Assembly: GCA_008360975.2 (NCBI GenBank)
Contig: CM039211.1
Coordinates: 24,670,558-24,734,557, forward strand
Direction: 5' to 3'
Length of the DNA: 64,000 nt
Source of the DNA: Lichenostomus cassidix
Taxonomy: Eukaryota > Chordata > Aves > Passeriformes > Meliphagidae
Part shown: positions 12,240 through 24,016 of the stretch, piece by piece
Layout of the letters: every line of letters starts with the position of its first letter
How positions within the stretch are numbered: position 1 is the first letter of the stretch
The notes under the pieces: generated by a model
What the model was told of the DNA's origin: nothing
Seen by the model: the letters and a program-made list of their open reading frames with translations, nothing else
The model's database searches: none
Made by a program: the position numbers and the translations under genes

Positions 12240-15200
12240 TCAAGCATCAGAGATTAAAGAGGAAGTGGAGAGGCTCAGGAGTGTTGGGATTGTGTGAAAT
12301 AGGCTGGTGGAGTCACAGGCTAAATCCCTGAGGGAAATGCAGTGTATGGAGGCTAGGCAAGAGTCAAAGTGGCCCCAACCCTCTTGCCATCAGGCAAAAG
12401 GAGGGACCTAAAAGATGGGGGAAATTGAAACAGATCCCCAGTTGGGGCAGCAGAAGAATACCCTCCCTGCCTCCCTGACCATTCCAGGTGGCCTTATGGA
12501 ACAGACATGAGGCTCTGCGACTCCAGGGTCAGGCAAATGATTGTGGAGATAAAGGTCTGTCTGGGGGGTTGCCCAGAGCAAGTCAGCCGCTGGGCACATC
12601 ACAACTACATGTGTTAGGAAAGAAAGGGTAATTTAGTAGGTGACGCCCTTCCCAAGGGAACTGAGGGCACTGTATTCTGACTGGGCCCATTCCACAGGGA
12701 AGGCTTCTGCCTTCCTAGGGCCCAGATATTACAAAAAGGAGCGGGGGAGGAGTGGCTCTGTAAATCAGGGTGGGTTTCAACTGTACAGAGCTAAAGGACA
12801 GTGATGATAAGGTGGGGTGGGTAAGGATCAAGAGGAAGGCCAACAAGACAAAAAAACCACAGGGTGCTTGTATAGATCACTCGGCCAGGATGAAGAGGCA
12901 GATGAAGTATTCTGCAAAAAGCTGGCTGGTGTTTCATGATCACCAGCCCTTGTTCTTGTGGGAGACTTTAACTTGAGGATATCAGCTGGAAACTGAACAC
13001 AGTGGAGAGGAGGCAGTCTAGGAAGTTCCTGGAGTGTGTGGAACATAACCTCCTGACACAGCTGGCCAGTGACCCTACAAGGGACAGTGACCCACTAGAC
13101 CAGTAGAGAGAAGAGCTGGTGGGAGATGTGCTGGTCAAAGGCTTTCTAGGGCACAATGACCATGAAATGATAGAGTTTTCAATTCCTGGTGAAGTAAGGA
13201 AGGCGGGTCAATAAAACCTCTGCCTTGATCCTGAGGGGGATTTATACCTGTTCAGGACACTGGTTCAGACAGTTCCTTGGGAAACAAAGGGGTCCAGGAA
13301 GGATGGACATACTCTAAGAATGAAATATTAAAGGTATAGATGTAGACCATCCCTATGTGCTGAAAGACAAGCCAGCATGGAAGAACAGTCTGGTTGAACA
13401 AGAAGCTTTCACTGGAACTTAGGGTAAAACAGAGAGTTTCTGAACTTTGGAAGAAGAGGTAGGCACTCAGGAAGAGTATAAAGATATTGTTAGGTCATGT
13501 AGAGAGAAAATTAGAAAGGCGAAATCTCAGCTAGAACTCAATCTGGTCACCACTGTGAAAGATAATAAAAAGTGTTTTTATAAATACATTAACAACTAAA
13601 GGAGAACCAAAAATTTCCATCCTTTATTGGACACATGGTGGAACACTGTCACCAAGGATAAGGATAATGAGGTACTTAATGCCTTCTTTGCCCCGGTCTT
13701 TAACAGTAAGAACAGTTATCCTTGGAGCAACCAAACCTTAAGTTGGCAGACAGGGATGGGGACCAGAATGGACCCCCTGCAACCCAGGAGGAAGTACTTG
13801 GTGACCTAACTTAGACACTCATCTGTGGGACTGGACAGCATTCACCTGACGATACTGAGGGACCTGGTGGAAGAACTCCTAAAGCTACTCTCCATCATTT
13901 ATTGTCAGTCCTAACTAACCATTGCCAGGATGGGAGGCTGATCAACATGATGCCCATCCACAAGAAGGGCTGAAAGAAGGATACAGGGAACTATAGGCTT
14001 GCCAGTCTGGCCTCAGTGCCCAGAAAGGTTATGGAAAAAAATAATCATTATGTGGCACATACAGAACAACCAAGGGATCAGGCCCAGCCAGCATGGGTTT
14101 AGGAAAGGCACATCCTATCTGACTAACCTGATTCCCTTTTATGATGAGACCAGGTGACTTGCTTGGTGGTTGAGGAAAGGCTGTGGATGCTATCTACTTC
14201 AGTAAAACCTTTGATAAGGTTTCCCATGACATTCTCCATGGCTTCAACAGGTGTACTCATCACTGGTTTAAGAACTGTCTGTCTGGCTGGGCCCAGAGAG
14301 TGGTGGGGAATGGTACTGCAAGCAGGTATTGGCTGCTCCCCAGTGGTGTTCCCCAGGAATCAGTGTTGGGCCCAGTCCTTTAGTGATATCTTTAATATCT
14401 TTAGTGATGATTTGGACATAGGAATCAAGTGTACCTGCGGTCAGTTTGCAGGTTACAGTAACTTGGTCAGGAATGTTAATCTGTTGGATGGTAGGAAGGC
14501 TCTTCAGAGCGATCTAGGTCAACAATTTGAGATTCAGTAAGGTGAAGTGCTGGGTCCTGTGCTCCATCCACAACAACCCCATGCATCTCTACAGGCTGCG
14601 ACAAAGTGGCTGGAAAACTTCCAAGCAGAAAAGAACCTGGGGGTGCTGGTTGATGGAGGCAGTCATGTGCCCAAGGTGGCCAAGAAGGCCAATGGCATCC
14701 TGGCTTGGATAAGCAATAGTGTGGCCAGCAGGATCAGAACAGTGATTGGCCCTCTGTCCTTGGCACAGGTGAGGCTACAGCTCAAGTCCTGCATCCAGTT
14801 TTGGCCTCCTCTCTACAAGAAGGATGTTGGGGTGCTGGAACAGATCCAGAAAAGGGCAACAGGGCTGGTGAAGGGTCTGGAGCACAAGTCTTACATGAAG
14901 TGGCTGAGGGAACTGAATTTTTTTAGCCTGGAGGAAAGGAGACTCAGGGGTTGTACCCAGGTGGGGGTCAGTCTCTTCTCCCAGGCCACCAGTGACAGGA
15001 GAAGAAACAGCCTCAAGATACATCAGGTCAGATTCAGGTTGGATATCAACAAGAACTTCCACAGTGAAACGTTTGTCAAGCATTGGAAAGGGCTGCCCAA
15101 GGAGGTGCTGGAGTCACCATCTCTAGATTAGTTCAAGAAATAGCTGGACATTGCACTTAGTGCTATGGTCTAGTTTGACATGGCATTGTTCAGTCAAAGG

Positions 15201-15250
15201 CTGGACTTGATGCTCTTGGAGGTCTTTTCTATTCTGAATGGTTCTATGAC
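12240..15250 (+). mobile_element. CR1 LINE, about 3 kb, with ORF1 remnant, endonuclease and reverse transcriptase
   Basis: Reading the plus strand with frame changes gives parts of both CR1 genes. First comes an ORF1-like start (EIKEEVERLRS near 12255). The AP-endonuclease of ORF2 follows (LVLVGDFNLRIS near 12955, HNDHEMIEF near 13155), then the reverse transcriptase with YFSKTFDKVSHDI near 14200 and VPQESVLGPVL near 14350. The C-terminal part is AEKNLGVLVDG to KKANGILAW (14610-14705), and the 3' end is GGTTCTATGAC. Many stops and frameshifts make it inactive; the 3'-terminal 195-codon frame (14547-15131) is the longest surviving piece. It is the most complete CR1 in the window. Confidence 0.92.
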
Positions 15251-15261
15251 TGTTTCATACT

Positions 15262-15267
15262 TAAAAC
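15262..15267. repeat. Target-site duplication, left copy (TAAAAC)
   Basis: These six bases directly precede the TG of the solo LTR and recur exactly after its CA end at 15780-15785. Confidence 0.8.
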
Positions 15268-15779
15268 TGTAGCAACGTGGGGTTTTAGGATTCCATGTGC
15301 TCCTTTGTCCCTCCGCTTTGTATACCATTGGTTCATTTTGAAATACGCTCTGCTGTACCTCAAAACCTATTGGTGTGTACCCTCCTGCCAATCTTCCCTT
15401 CATCCTCCTGGGACTGGCTCAGAGAGAGCCAGCCTCCACCCCTTCCTTTCCCTTTATAAGGCAGAGCCTGGATCACCTCGAGGTCTTTTCCATCTCTGGG
15501 CTGCTAGCATCCCCTCCCTGCCTTGTGTCCCTTCCCCCTTCTCCTTCCCTGCACCCCTTTTCCCGTTACCCCATTTAAACCTCTAGCAGAACAGAGATGG
15601 AGTCCAGTTCTTCCTTCGTATCACTATTTTCCTGCTTGAATTGACGCGGTTAGAAGACTGCCGCCATGCCGCAGAACCTCGGGGGCTGCCCGCCCCGGAT
15701 CCGGTGGGATTTACAAGAACCAGAGACCCGGTCCGGGGGGGAGCCGGCCTGTGCCACCCTCCCGGGCCATGATACAACA
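15268..15779 (+). mobile_element. Solo LTR of an endogenous retrovirus, 512 bp, 6-bp target-site duplication
   Basis: The element begins TGTAGCAACG and ends TGATACAACA, with the same six bases TAAAAC on both sides. A TATA-like CCTTTATAAGGCAG lies near 15450, which suggests plus orientation. The second half is GC-rich with several CpGs, unlike the surroundings. No internal retroviral genes are present, so it is the product of recombination between two LTRs. A 6-bp duplication is typical of alpha- and beta-like (ERVK-type) retroviruses; the exact family is unknown to me. It sits only 17 bp from the CR1 tail on its left. Confidence 0.85.
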
Positions 15780-15785
15780 TAAAAC
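15780..15785. repeat. Target-site duplication, right copy (TAAAAC)
   Basis: This is an exact repeat of the six bases at 15262-15267, placed immediately after the CA end of the LTR. Confidence 0.8.
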
Positions 15786-15870
15786 CACTTGGGTATTTGG
15801 TGCTACACTCCTCCCAAATCCTCCTTTTAACTCTGCAGTATTGAAAAGATTGTGCTTAATGCACAGAATG

Positions 15871-15910
15871 AAAGAAATTGCACTGAAGTTGCAAACAGTG
15901 CAATCTTTTC
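15871..15910. repeat. Small inverted repeat (hairpin)
   Basis: ATTGCACTG at 15877-15885 and CAGTGCAAT at 15896-15904 are perfect inverted copies around a 10-nt loop, and pairing continues imperfectly outward (AAAGAA with TCTTTT). It lies just outside the LTR's right target-site duplication. Confidence 0.5.
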
Positions 15911-18900
15911 TCACCTGTAAAGGCTGCTGTGGCAGGGAATCCAGAGGAGCTTTCAATTGCTTAAGTGTCTTTCCACCCTCCTAGTCAATGAGGTGGTTGG
16001 ATCTTCTTTCTTTGGGTTTTCTCCCTACTGGCACCTTGAACAGATGCATCTCGTCAACTGCACTCATACATCTTGCAACAATAGAAAAAGCATATGCAAT
16101 CTAAAGTAAAGGTGAAAAAATATTATTTGCATATCAAGGTAACTCTTATTCTCTCCTAAATCTTACCTCCCCCAATTTTTCTGTGTTGTTTGGGGAATTC
16201 TATTTTTATTCTGCATATCTACAGAATCTATAGTAGTACCATAGCACATGATTTCTTTCATAACTTGAACTTATAGTCTTCTGATTGCATCAGCAATAGA
16301 TGCAAGAGGGCACTACCGTAAATTCGGGACAGAGAAATTAAGAACACAGACACGTTTGAGCTGAATGCTGCACTTTAATCCACATAGTAAGAAAGAGCAC
16401 AGCCTTGGTGAAACATGCCTAGATAGCAAGTGCATGCTAGTAGCCAAAAGGAGAGGAAAACATGCCAGTGTTTGAAGTGAAATGACACTCTCACATCCTT
16501 CTGTTCCCCTCTTCTTCAGAGTCTAAAAACACTGGCCATAGTGATGTACTAATATTAATACACCTCGACATGGGGCAATGCTCTTTTCATAAAGCATTAT
16601 GCTCAAAGTATCAGATCAGAGCTGAGTGACAATACATAGGCAGCTGAGAGATGAAACACAAAATACCCTCTCCCAAATTGGCTTTGCTTCATTTCTTAGG
16701 AAACACTGATTCTTAAGAGGGTTGATAGAGCCCAGCTGGTGATCAGCTGTCTACATTTAGAAAGAATAGCTCAGAATCTCTAAGGTTTGCCAATAACCAA
16801 AGGCCAGTACCAACATGAATAAAAATGTAGCTATGTTCCCAAAGCTCTGGCGTGCAAGTTAGTCCATTTAGGTCAAGAAGAGCATATCAGCATGTCTGAT
16901 GGAAGATGTGCAGTAAAGGCCTCCAACAGACTCAATCTCCTCTCCTCCACAACCAGGCTGAGCTGTTTAGGAAGCTGAAGTGCATCACCCTAATAGGCTC
17001 CCATATTCAAATGCACAGATACTCACTTAATCCCATTTTTTACTGGCACGTCACAGGTGACTTCCACTGCATTGTGTATGAATTCTTGGAGAAACACTAC
17101 AGAAGTTCAAAGCAACTTGCTGAACCCAAAGTATCAGCTCTTAATTTGCCACCTGTCTTGGTGACCAAGCAAAGCCAGATTATGTTAGGAACATGTCTCT
17201 CCCAGAGCCTGACACTTCTTTCTCCCAATGTGTAACCATGTGGAGAGGACTGCTTTGCCCAAATTCGCACAAAATATCAAATGAGCTCCCATCCAAAACC
17301 TGCTGGTACTTCTTACTGCGACTACTGCTGGATTCTGACAAATAACTTTGATTTTGCAAGTTCACCCAACTCTTCAAAGTCCCTTCTGCTACCTGACAGA
17401 CAGTAGACTCATCAGTTTATAGGGTTGTTTGCTAAACAGGGTATTTGAAAAAAACTAAAAATCAAAATTTGAGGAGGAATATTTGTGACATCTGTCACAA
17501 TGCTGCCATACCTTTCATGTTTAGGAACTCTCTACAGAGAAAATGCTGTCAAGTAGCAGCAAACATGGTCACACAATGCCTTGACAAGACTCCCTGAAAT
17601 GATACACCACATATGCCCTGACTTAGACCTTGTAAAGCTTGTTTACAGTTCAAATTTTATAAAAGCAAAAGATTAAGAATGAGACCATGCTGCAAGATGC
17701 TTGCAGCTTTAGTACACTGAAGTAAAACACAAACATTCCCAGCTGGCATATTTCACAAAAATGATCTTCATCAATAGAAGACAGTTTCTGCTAGTTTTGA
17801 GACAAGAGGTGAAAGAAACACTTTGCAGCAGCATCTTCAGAAATTTACAAGTTTTTTTTCCATTTTTCAAGAAAGCTGAATTTGCCTTTAAGTGCCTGGC
17901 ATGGACAACTTCCGTCATTGTACTATAGAAATCCTCACCTAGAGCCACTGCTAAGGTAAAATATCTGTGTGGAACAGAGTATAAAGTAACTTAATAATTA
18001 CTTCAAATGTGATTACAAGGGAAGAAATTTAATCATTACATTCTTGAAAGTTTTCATTTCCTTTTCTAGGTAATAGCTACAGAATTTTATTTTGAATAGA
18101 AGCTTAGAGCAGAGGCTCTCAGAGTACTCTCAGAGATTACCAAAATGTTCTCCAGAAATTTACAAACTTCACTGTATTCACTGTGGCAATTCAGCCAACC
18201 AGACTTCACTTTTATTTTATTAAAATTTTATTTCATTTGAAGTTCACTTCTAAATTTTTACATTTATTTTTTTTCTGCTTTCCATGCTTTGTGCAAGTTT
18301 CAAAAAGCACATCATCAACTAACAGACCTGCTGAAATTTGGTATCACAATTTGAAAGATCTTTTTCTGGCTTCTGCTGCCTTTGTGTATAGTTTTTTCAT
18401 GTATTTTTAGCTTTGTTTCTGCTTTTCTGGATAAGCTATCTTGGTAACAGGAAATTATCTGTTTTTCCTGTGTAAGCCATAACAGGCCCAAGGCCAAAAG
18501 AGGGTAGTCTTTGGAACAAGAGAAGTCATAAGCTTTAGACAAAATCTGAATTTCCAACAACTTCAACAGATTTCTCTTTTGGTCCAGACTTGACCCTTTT
18601 GGGATTCCCTCTCTTTTCCCTGTTGTTCTGAGTGATGTCCATGTAAGAGCCTAAAGTATCAACTTCAGGTTTATGGCAAATCTTTTTAAGCTATTTAGAA
18701 TGTAGAAAACCCTATTTTAAATACAGAAAGGAACCAGTGTCATTCTGGAATAAGCACATTTGAAAGTAAGTTGTTAATCAGCTGTGGATCAGCTCATATT
18801 AACTCCTGGACAGGCAATCTAATGGAAATATATGAAGACTGATTTTATCTAATTTTTACCTTACCCACTAACAGACATTTACTGCAAGCACTACATTTAC

Positions 18901-21365
18901 ATTCAGATTTCAGATTTGTAACATATCTGACTTAGTGGTAATAAAATTGGATTCTGTATCTACTCACAATGAATATGCAGCACAACACTTCAAGAGTAAC
19001 TCAACCAGAAAGTCTCTGGCATCTTAACTCCTCAGAAAACACGAATGGTCAAACAGGGAAGGCAAACAGCTTGAAGCAAAGGCCACAAATGATCTGTTTT
19101 GGATCCATCAGATATAGTGCCAATATTAATCAAGGACAGAAAAAATATATTTGCCTCTTTAGCTTGTTGTACTTTGAATGATGGCACAAAGCACTGACAG
19201 TAGTAGGTAAGAAGTGTTTCACTTTGACCGATCTTCTCTTTGTTCTTGATATAACAGGTTGCTACAGAGTACCTTGTACTTTTAAAAATTAATACCAAAC
19301 TTTTGAGACAGGTAGATATCAAGAAGTGGTGGATCAGCTTTCAGAGATATTTAATTTTTATGAGAGAATATTTTCTTTCATAAGTGCTGGAAAACAGCAC
19401 TGTTTTATCAGGGCTTTTAATAGAAGAAGCTTTTAACAGCTGTAGAAGTTAACATTCAAGTAAACACTTGAAACTAAGAACATCCTTGCACTCAAAGCAA
19501 CAGAAATACAAGTGCTGTACTAATGAAGTGCCCTAGTGCATATAAAAGAACAATTTAGTAAGACTTGCTTCAAAAGAAAGTTCAGTCCTTACATTTTTGT
19601 AAAGTATGCAATGTTTATAACCAATACTCTGCTGGTACTTGTAGTGACTTCACTTTATTACAAGGTCACTAAAAATGTCATATTGATCTAAACTCACATA
19701 TGCACAGGAATCACATGATATAGTACATAAAATAAGAAATCAAGTTTTACAAACTCTTGCAGTTATGTTTGGTTTTTAGGGTGACCGTACAAATATTAAA
19801 AAAATATAATGTTTTCATTGTTCCCATTTACTTCTCAGAGCAGAAAGTTGATTGAAGAAAGAAAATAATTACGAGACAGTAATCCATTAGACCTCATTGC
19901 ATGAAGTTAAAAAACCTCTTAATCCACTGAAGTTTCTCATATTGTTTTGAAAACACCTGAAAGTTTACATTGTTTCCTCAGTTTCTGCCATAGTTATTGA
20001 AAGCATGGGCAGTGATTCAAGCCTTTCAGATTAGAACTGCTCTTCACCCCAACAGCAGCCTTTCCAAGATTATCAGTGTGCTACCTTACCCCACCAGAAG
20101 CCCCAGCCTCTCCCCCAGCTTTATTTGTCCCAGATGACCACTGATGTGCTAGCACATCTGCTGGCCCAAACCAGCAGCCATCACAGCAGCAGTTTTGCAG
20201 AAGGTGCCTCTACAGTGAAATTTAATTAGGAAAATGTCAGTGTGAGAAGAGCTGCATTTCATTATGAGATGTACACACTGAAATGCGGAGGTCCAAATGC
20301 CACAACTGGGCAAACAGAGCCCAATTAAAGAATGTGCAAGCACAGCTGGATCAACAGTATTGATGTGGTTAAAATTGCACAATCCAGGCTATTATTTTAT
20401 CCATGATGGAGCATCTCTCAAATTGTGTCCATTTCTCAAACTTTTTCAGATGAAAACCCAGAGATACTATCTCTAATAATGAAATACATCTACAATTTAG
20501 TCCTAGTTAGTCACTGCTTTTCAAGACCGAACTTAAGTCACCACTCCTATACATTAGGTTACCTTCACGTAGCATATTTGAAGTGACAATACAAAGGGGT
20601 TTTAACATCACTCAGGCTTTCTCAGCAGTACTGGTAAGAATATCCCAGACTTCTTAGATGACCTCTGGGTGCTAGGGAAAACAAAGAAAACCACTAGCAT
20701 GTTTTGCAGTAACAAAGCCCTTGCACAAGTGCTCCAGCTAACACTCCAGTTCCCTCACAGGTATTTACAGATGTTCCTGGAACTCTTATTGTTTACATAC
20801 AAAAGCAACTAGTCCTCCACCAAATTGGATGAGGCAGCTTCACAATTTCTCCTTTAGCTTTATCATAAAACTTTACTATAGTAAGAAAGTACTATCTTTG
20901 TATAAAATGGTCAGCTACATATAATCAAATTTATATTTTTCAGCACTGCTATTTCCTCTGTGCAACTGTATTTGTAACTGCTAATTTTTAGCGTTGCTCC
21001 TTGACTGCTGCCTCCGCTGAAGCTAAAGCACTTTTCATTTTAAGCTGAAGACATTCACATAAGCATATTCTGTCCTCATTTTCATAAAACAAAATAATTC
21101 AACTGTGGCTACTTACACTGTACACAAACTGGTCTAAGTTGAAAACGAAAAGCTATCCTTCTATGAAAGTTGAACACACATATGTCCCTGCTGGAGTATG
21201 AACTCCACATACAGCTCCTCATTTACTGCCAAGTACACTCTTGCATCCTCTCATTACTCCAGCCACCAAAGCACATAGCCATATAAAAAACCATCAGCAC
21301 ACATTATTTTATAAGTAAAGAGTCAGTTTATCAACTGGCTACAACTGACATCTTGAGGTGCTATT
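15911..21365. other. Intergenic DNA, nothing recognised
   Basis: More than 5 kb of AT-rich, single-copy-looking sequence with only short chance frames. A short tandem doublet CTCTCAGAGTA lies near 18116-18136. No gene, transposon or structured RNA was recognised. Confidence 0.55.
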
Positions 21366-21369
21366 ATCC

Positions 21370-21850
21370 ATGTGTGTTGTTCACAGACCCCACCGTCCAA
21401 GTAATCTCAATTCCACCACACTGAAGTGCGATGCTCGACAACACATGCTACATGGTTTTGCATCATGCATGGTCAGAGCCAGCAACATGCAGTAGTTGTC
21501 TGATGGCTGAACCAGGCTAGGTTTCCTGGTGACGTCTGTAACCCATGCCCCAGGGAGGCAGACTCTCCTCTGTTGGAGATGGACCTTCACCTGAATCATC
21601 CGTTGATACTCCTACCTCATCCAGAGCCTCACACCTATTGTACAGAGGCACTAAGGAGGGTGAGGTGGGAAAGGAGAGCTTCTTGCCTGTTGCACTGAGC
21701 AAGGACTTGCCTCCTCTCACCCCTTCCTTCTGACCTACCACCTCCAGCCTGGCAGGGGGAGATTACACAATGCTCTTGATCTCGGTTTCTTTCTGGTCTC
21801 TGCTGCTCTGTCAGGAAGGTCAGTTCCTTCCAGAGCACAGTTCTACTGAT
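21370..21850 (-). mobile_element. CR1 LINE ORF1 fragment
   Basis: Minus-strand translation gives segments that resemble the esterase-containing ORF1 of CR1: PLYNRCEALDEVG followed by a D/E/S-rich spacer, and in another frame VCLPGAWVTDVTRKPSLVQ followed by PSDNYCMLLAL. Both reverse transcriptase and 3' tail are missing, so this is an internal remnant rather than an ordinary 5'-truncated copy. Frames are shifted. Confidence 0.7.
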
Positions 21851-22229
21851 GTATCTCCTCCTTGGAGTCCCTGATACTTCTTAATCTTTCTATCTCATCT
21901 CTTGGAAAACACACTAGGGCAGCTCACTTAGTAAAACTGGAGAGTAGCCTGCTAGACAGACAGAAAATTAGTTTTTACTGAATGTGGTTAATGACTCATT
22001 TATTCTATCACCATAAGTATAGAGTGGTTTATGTAAAATAAAAGTGAAGAGATTGTACACTAATTCTAAGATAACTGAACTAGTACACAGCTCCATTGTC
22101 TTATCTCCTTGTTGGGACCTAGGATCCTAACCCAAATTGCCAGTAGCTCAGGAGTTTTGCAAAAACCTTTCACTCAGATTGCTTACTCATTAAAACAGTG
22201 GGAAATATGTCGAAAGACCAGCTCATGAC
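21851..22229. other. Region just beyond the ELAVL2 3' end
   Basis: AT-rich flank with no recognised element apart from the GT-rich sequence expected after the polyadenylation signal at its right edge. Confidence 0.5.
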
Positions 22230-22250
22230 ACTGTTTTCCCTTCAACTTTG

Positions 22251-22256
22251 TTTATT
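22251..22256 (-). terminator. ELAVL2: Distal polyadenylation signal AATAAA of ELAVL2
   Basis: The plus strand reads TTTATT, so the transcript carries AAUAAA. A GU-rich downstream element follows within about 20-35 nt on the minus strand (AGTGTCATGAGCTGGTCT). Repeat-free UTR-like sequence upstream and generic intergenic sequence beyond support this as the main 3' end. Confidence 0.7.
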
Positions 22257-23249
22257 GATGTACTGAACATGAAAAAGTACAAAGAATCCAAACACAAAAG
22301 AAAACATGTACAACCTCTTAAATACCCAACAGAATATATTCTCTATTCCAACAAATGTGAATTAAGTCATACTATACAACTTCAAATAAATACCAGCCTT
22401 ATATTTTACTAAGTGCTCTGATAAACACTGTAAAGTGAAGCCCAATTTACATGCCTTCTCATCAATGCCGTTAGTCGCTACAGTAGTATACGAAAGAAGC
22501 ATGTAGCTACTATTTCTCCCACATTGGAAAGTTTGTGATTTCTATGCTATATACAACTTTTAATGCAGAGGATTAGCTTTTACAATCTAAATGCATCTAA
22601 GAATGAAGAAGTACTCAGGAAGCCAATTGATTTTTGAATAGCATTGAGTGGGTCAGCATGAAAACTTGCTTATTCACTTTAGCACGCGCTTCACAGTATA
22701 TTTACTGTACTATACTGAAAATTTTATAACTACAATTTAAAAGAATAAGAACCAAAAACAACTGCAAAGATAGCGTACAACTATGTTATGCATAGAACAT
22801 TGCTTTTTCTAAGGGGAAGCGTATGAGCATCTCAGTTTATACAAAAAGCAGGACGTAACTACATAGTTGTCAGTGCATCCTGGTGAAGGCATCAAACCCT
22901 CAGCTTTTTTTTAAAAATTTAATTATAAGCTAGATGCTAATCAGAAAATATTCTGTATTTGTTTTCCTTAAATTTCTTCAATACATGGTAGAGACTTTTT
23001 CTATTTCCCCAAATAGTGATTTAAGCATCATACAAAGTTAAACTTCAATAGCATACAGGTATTTATGGTTTTCATATGAAAAATGTAAGGAAATTTGCTC
23101 AAAACATATGTTTATACTTGTTTTGTTTTTTTTACCACAAACATATTTATAAACAAAAATGTTGCATCACCATAAACAGCTGAAGCTAGACTATCTACAG
23201 ACAAAAATAGCAACAGATCAGATGCACTGTAAATTCAAGTCCTCAGGAC

Positions 23250-23300
23250 AAAAGAAAAAAAAAAGAAAAAAAAAGAAAAAAGTAAAAAATAAAAGAATAA
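23250..23300 (-). promoter_or_regulatory. ELAVL2: Long U-rich tract in the ELAVL2 3'UTR
   Basis: About 50 nt of almost pure A on the plus strand, broken by single G or T, makes a U-tract with isolated C and A in the transcript. This is the class of ligand Hu proteins prefer (U-runs of 3-5 with interspersed C or A), so it is a candidate site for ELAVL2 or its paralogues on this mRNA. It could also be a plain low-complexity tract. Confidence 0.5.
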
Positions 23301-23441
23301 GCAGACATCAAGTAAAAATGTTAATGCCATTTACAAAGAAAAAACTTATACAAAAACATTTAAAGTTGAACATCACTTGGCATGTAACTTAAAAAACAAA
23401 CTATAACCAAAATTAGCTGAAAGGCTCATAACTTAAGGTCT

Positions 23442-23449
23442 TATTTACA
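23442..23449 (-). promoter_or_regulatory. Pumilio-type element UGUAAAUA in the 3'UTR
   Basis: The plus strand TATTTACA gives UGUAAAUA in the transcript, a full match to the UGUANAUA consensus of PUM proteins, which are also neuronal and germline post-transcriptional regulators. It is a single 8-mer, so chance is possible. Confidence 0.4.
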
Positions 23450-24010
23450 TTACACAAAGCTCAGGTGTTAGCCTTGAACATAACTTTCAAAATACCTCCT
23501 AATGTATCCAACTCAGGCCACTTCTGCTGATTTGCTACTGCGCAAACCATTCTCAATGTCTTTTCTTAAGACAAAACAATTCTTCAAACAATAGCAAGTA
23601 CATCACTAAACACCATGAGCTCTATCTGAAGGGAATTCTTTAGGAAGAACAGATTTTTTTCCCCCATCTCTCAGTATTTTAAGTCTTCTGTTTGCTCTTA
23701 TATTGTTTTTTTAAATTTTCATTTGTTTCAAAATCACAAATTAAAGTGAGCCACCTATCACTTAATAACCAGGATAATCAATGACTCCACTGATGGTTAC
23801 AAAAATGAAACCAACAGTGCATCCCATTGACTTCTTAATACAAAGGTCTCAAAAGTAGTTCTACATCATAAATCGTTCTAAATTTTTTCCCAACAACTGC
23901 AAATTTCCTGGTAAGTTTTAAAAGCTCACTAGGTGTCATATGAAGAGATTTCTCAAAGTATTCAAGTCAAAATATTTGTTCCAGGACCAGTAAAAAGTTT
24001 CTCCAAATTT

Positions 24011-24016
24011 TTTATT
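24011..24016 (-). terminator. ELAVL2: Possible proximal polyadenylation signal in the ELAVL2 3'UTR
   Basis: TTTATT on the plus strand gives AAUAAA in the transcript, embedded in an A-rich upstream and U-rich downstream context. Use of this site would give a 3'UTR of about 0.65 kb instead of 2.4 kb. Hu genes commonly use alternative polyadenylation; use of this site is inference. Confidence 0.35.

Noticed and set aside
14154..15131. Plus-strand frames of 128 and 194 codons as possible genes
   Set aside because: Their residues are CR1 reverse-transcriptase and C-terminal segments inside a broken CR1 copy.
23159..23392. Lys-rich plus-strand frame
   Set aside because: It is the A-rich complement of the U-tract in the ELAVL2 3'UTR.
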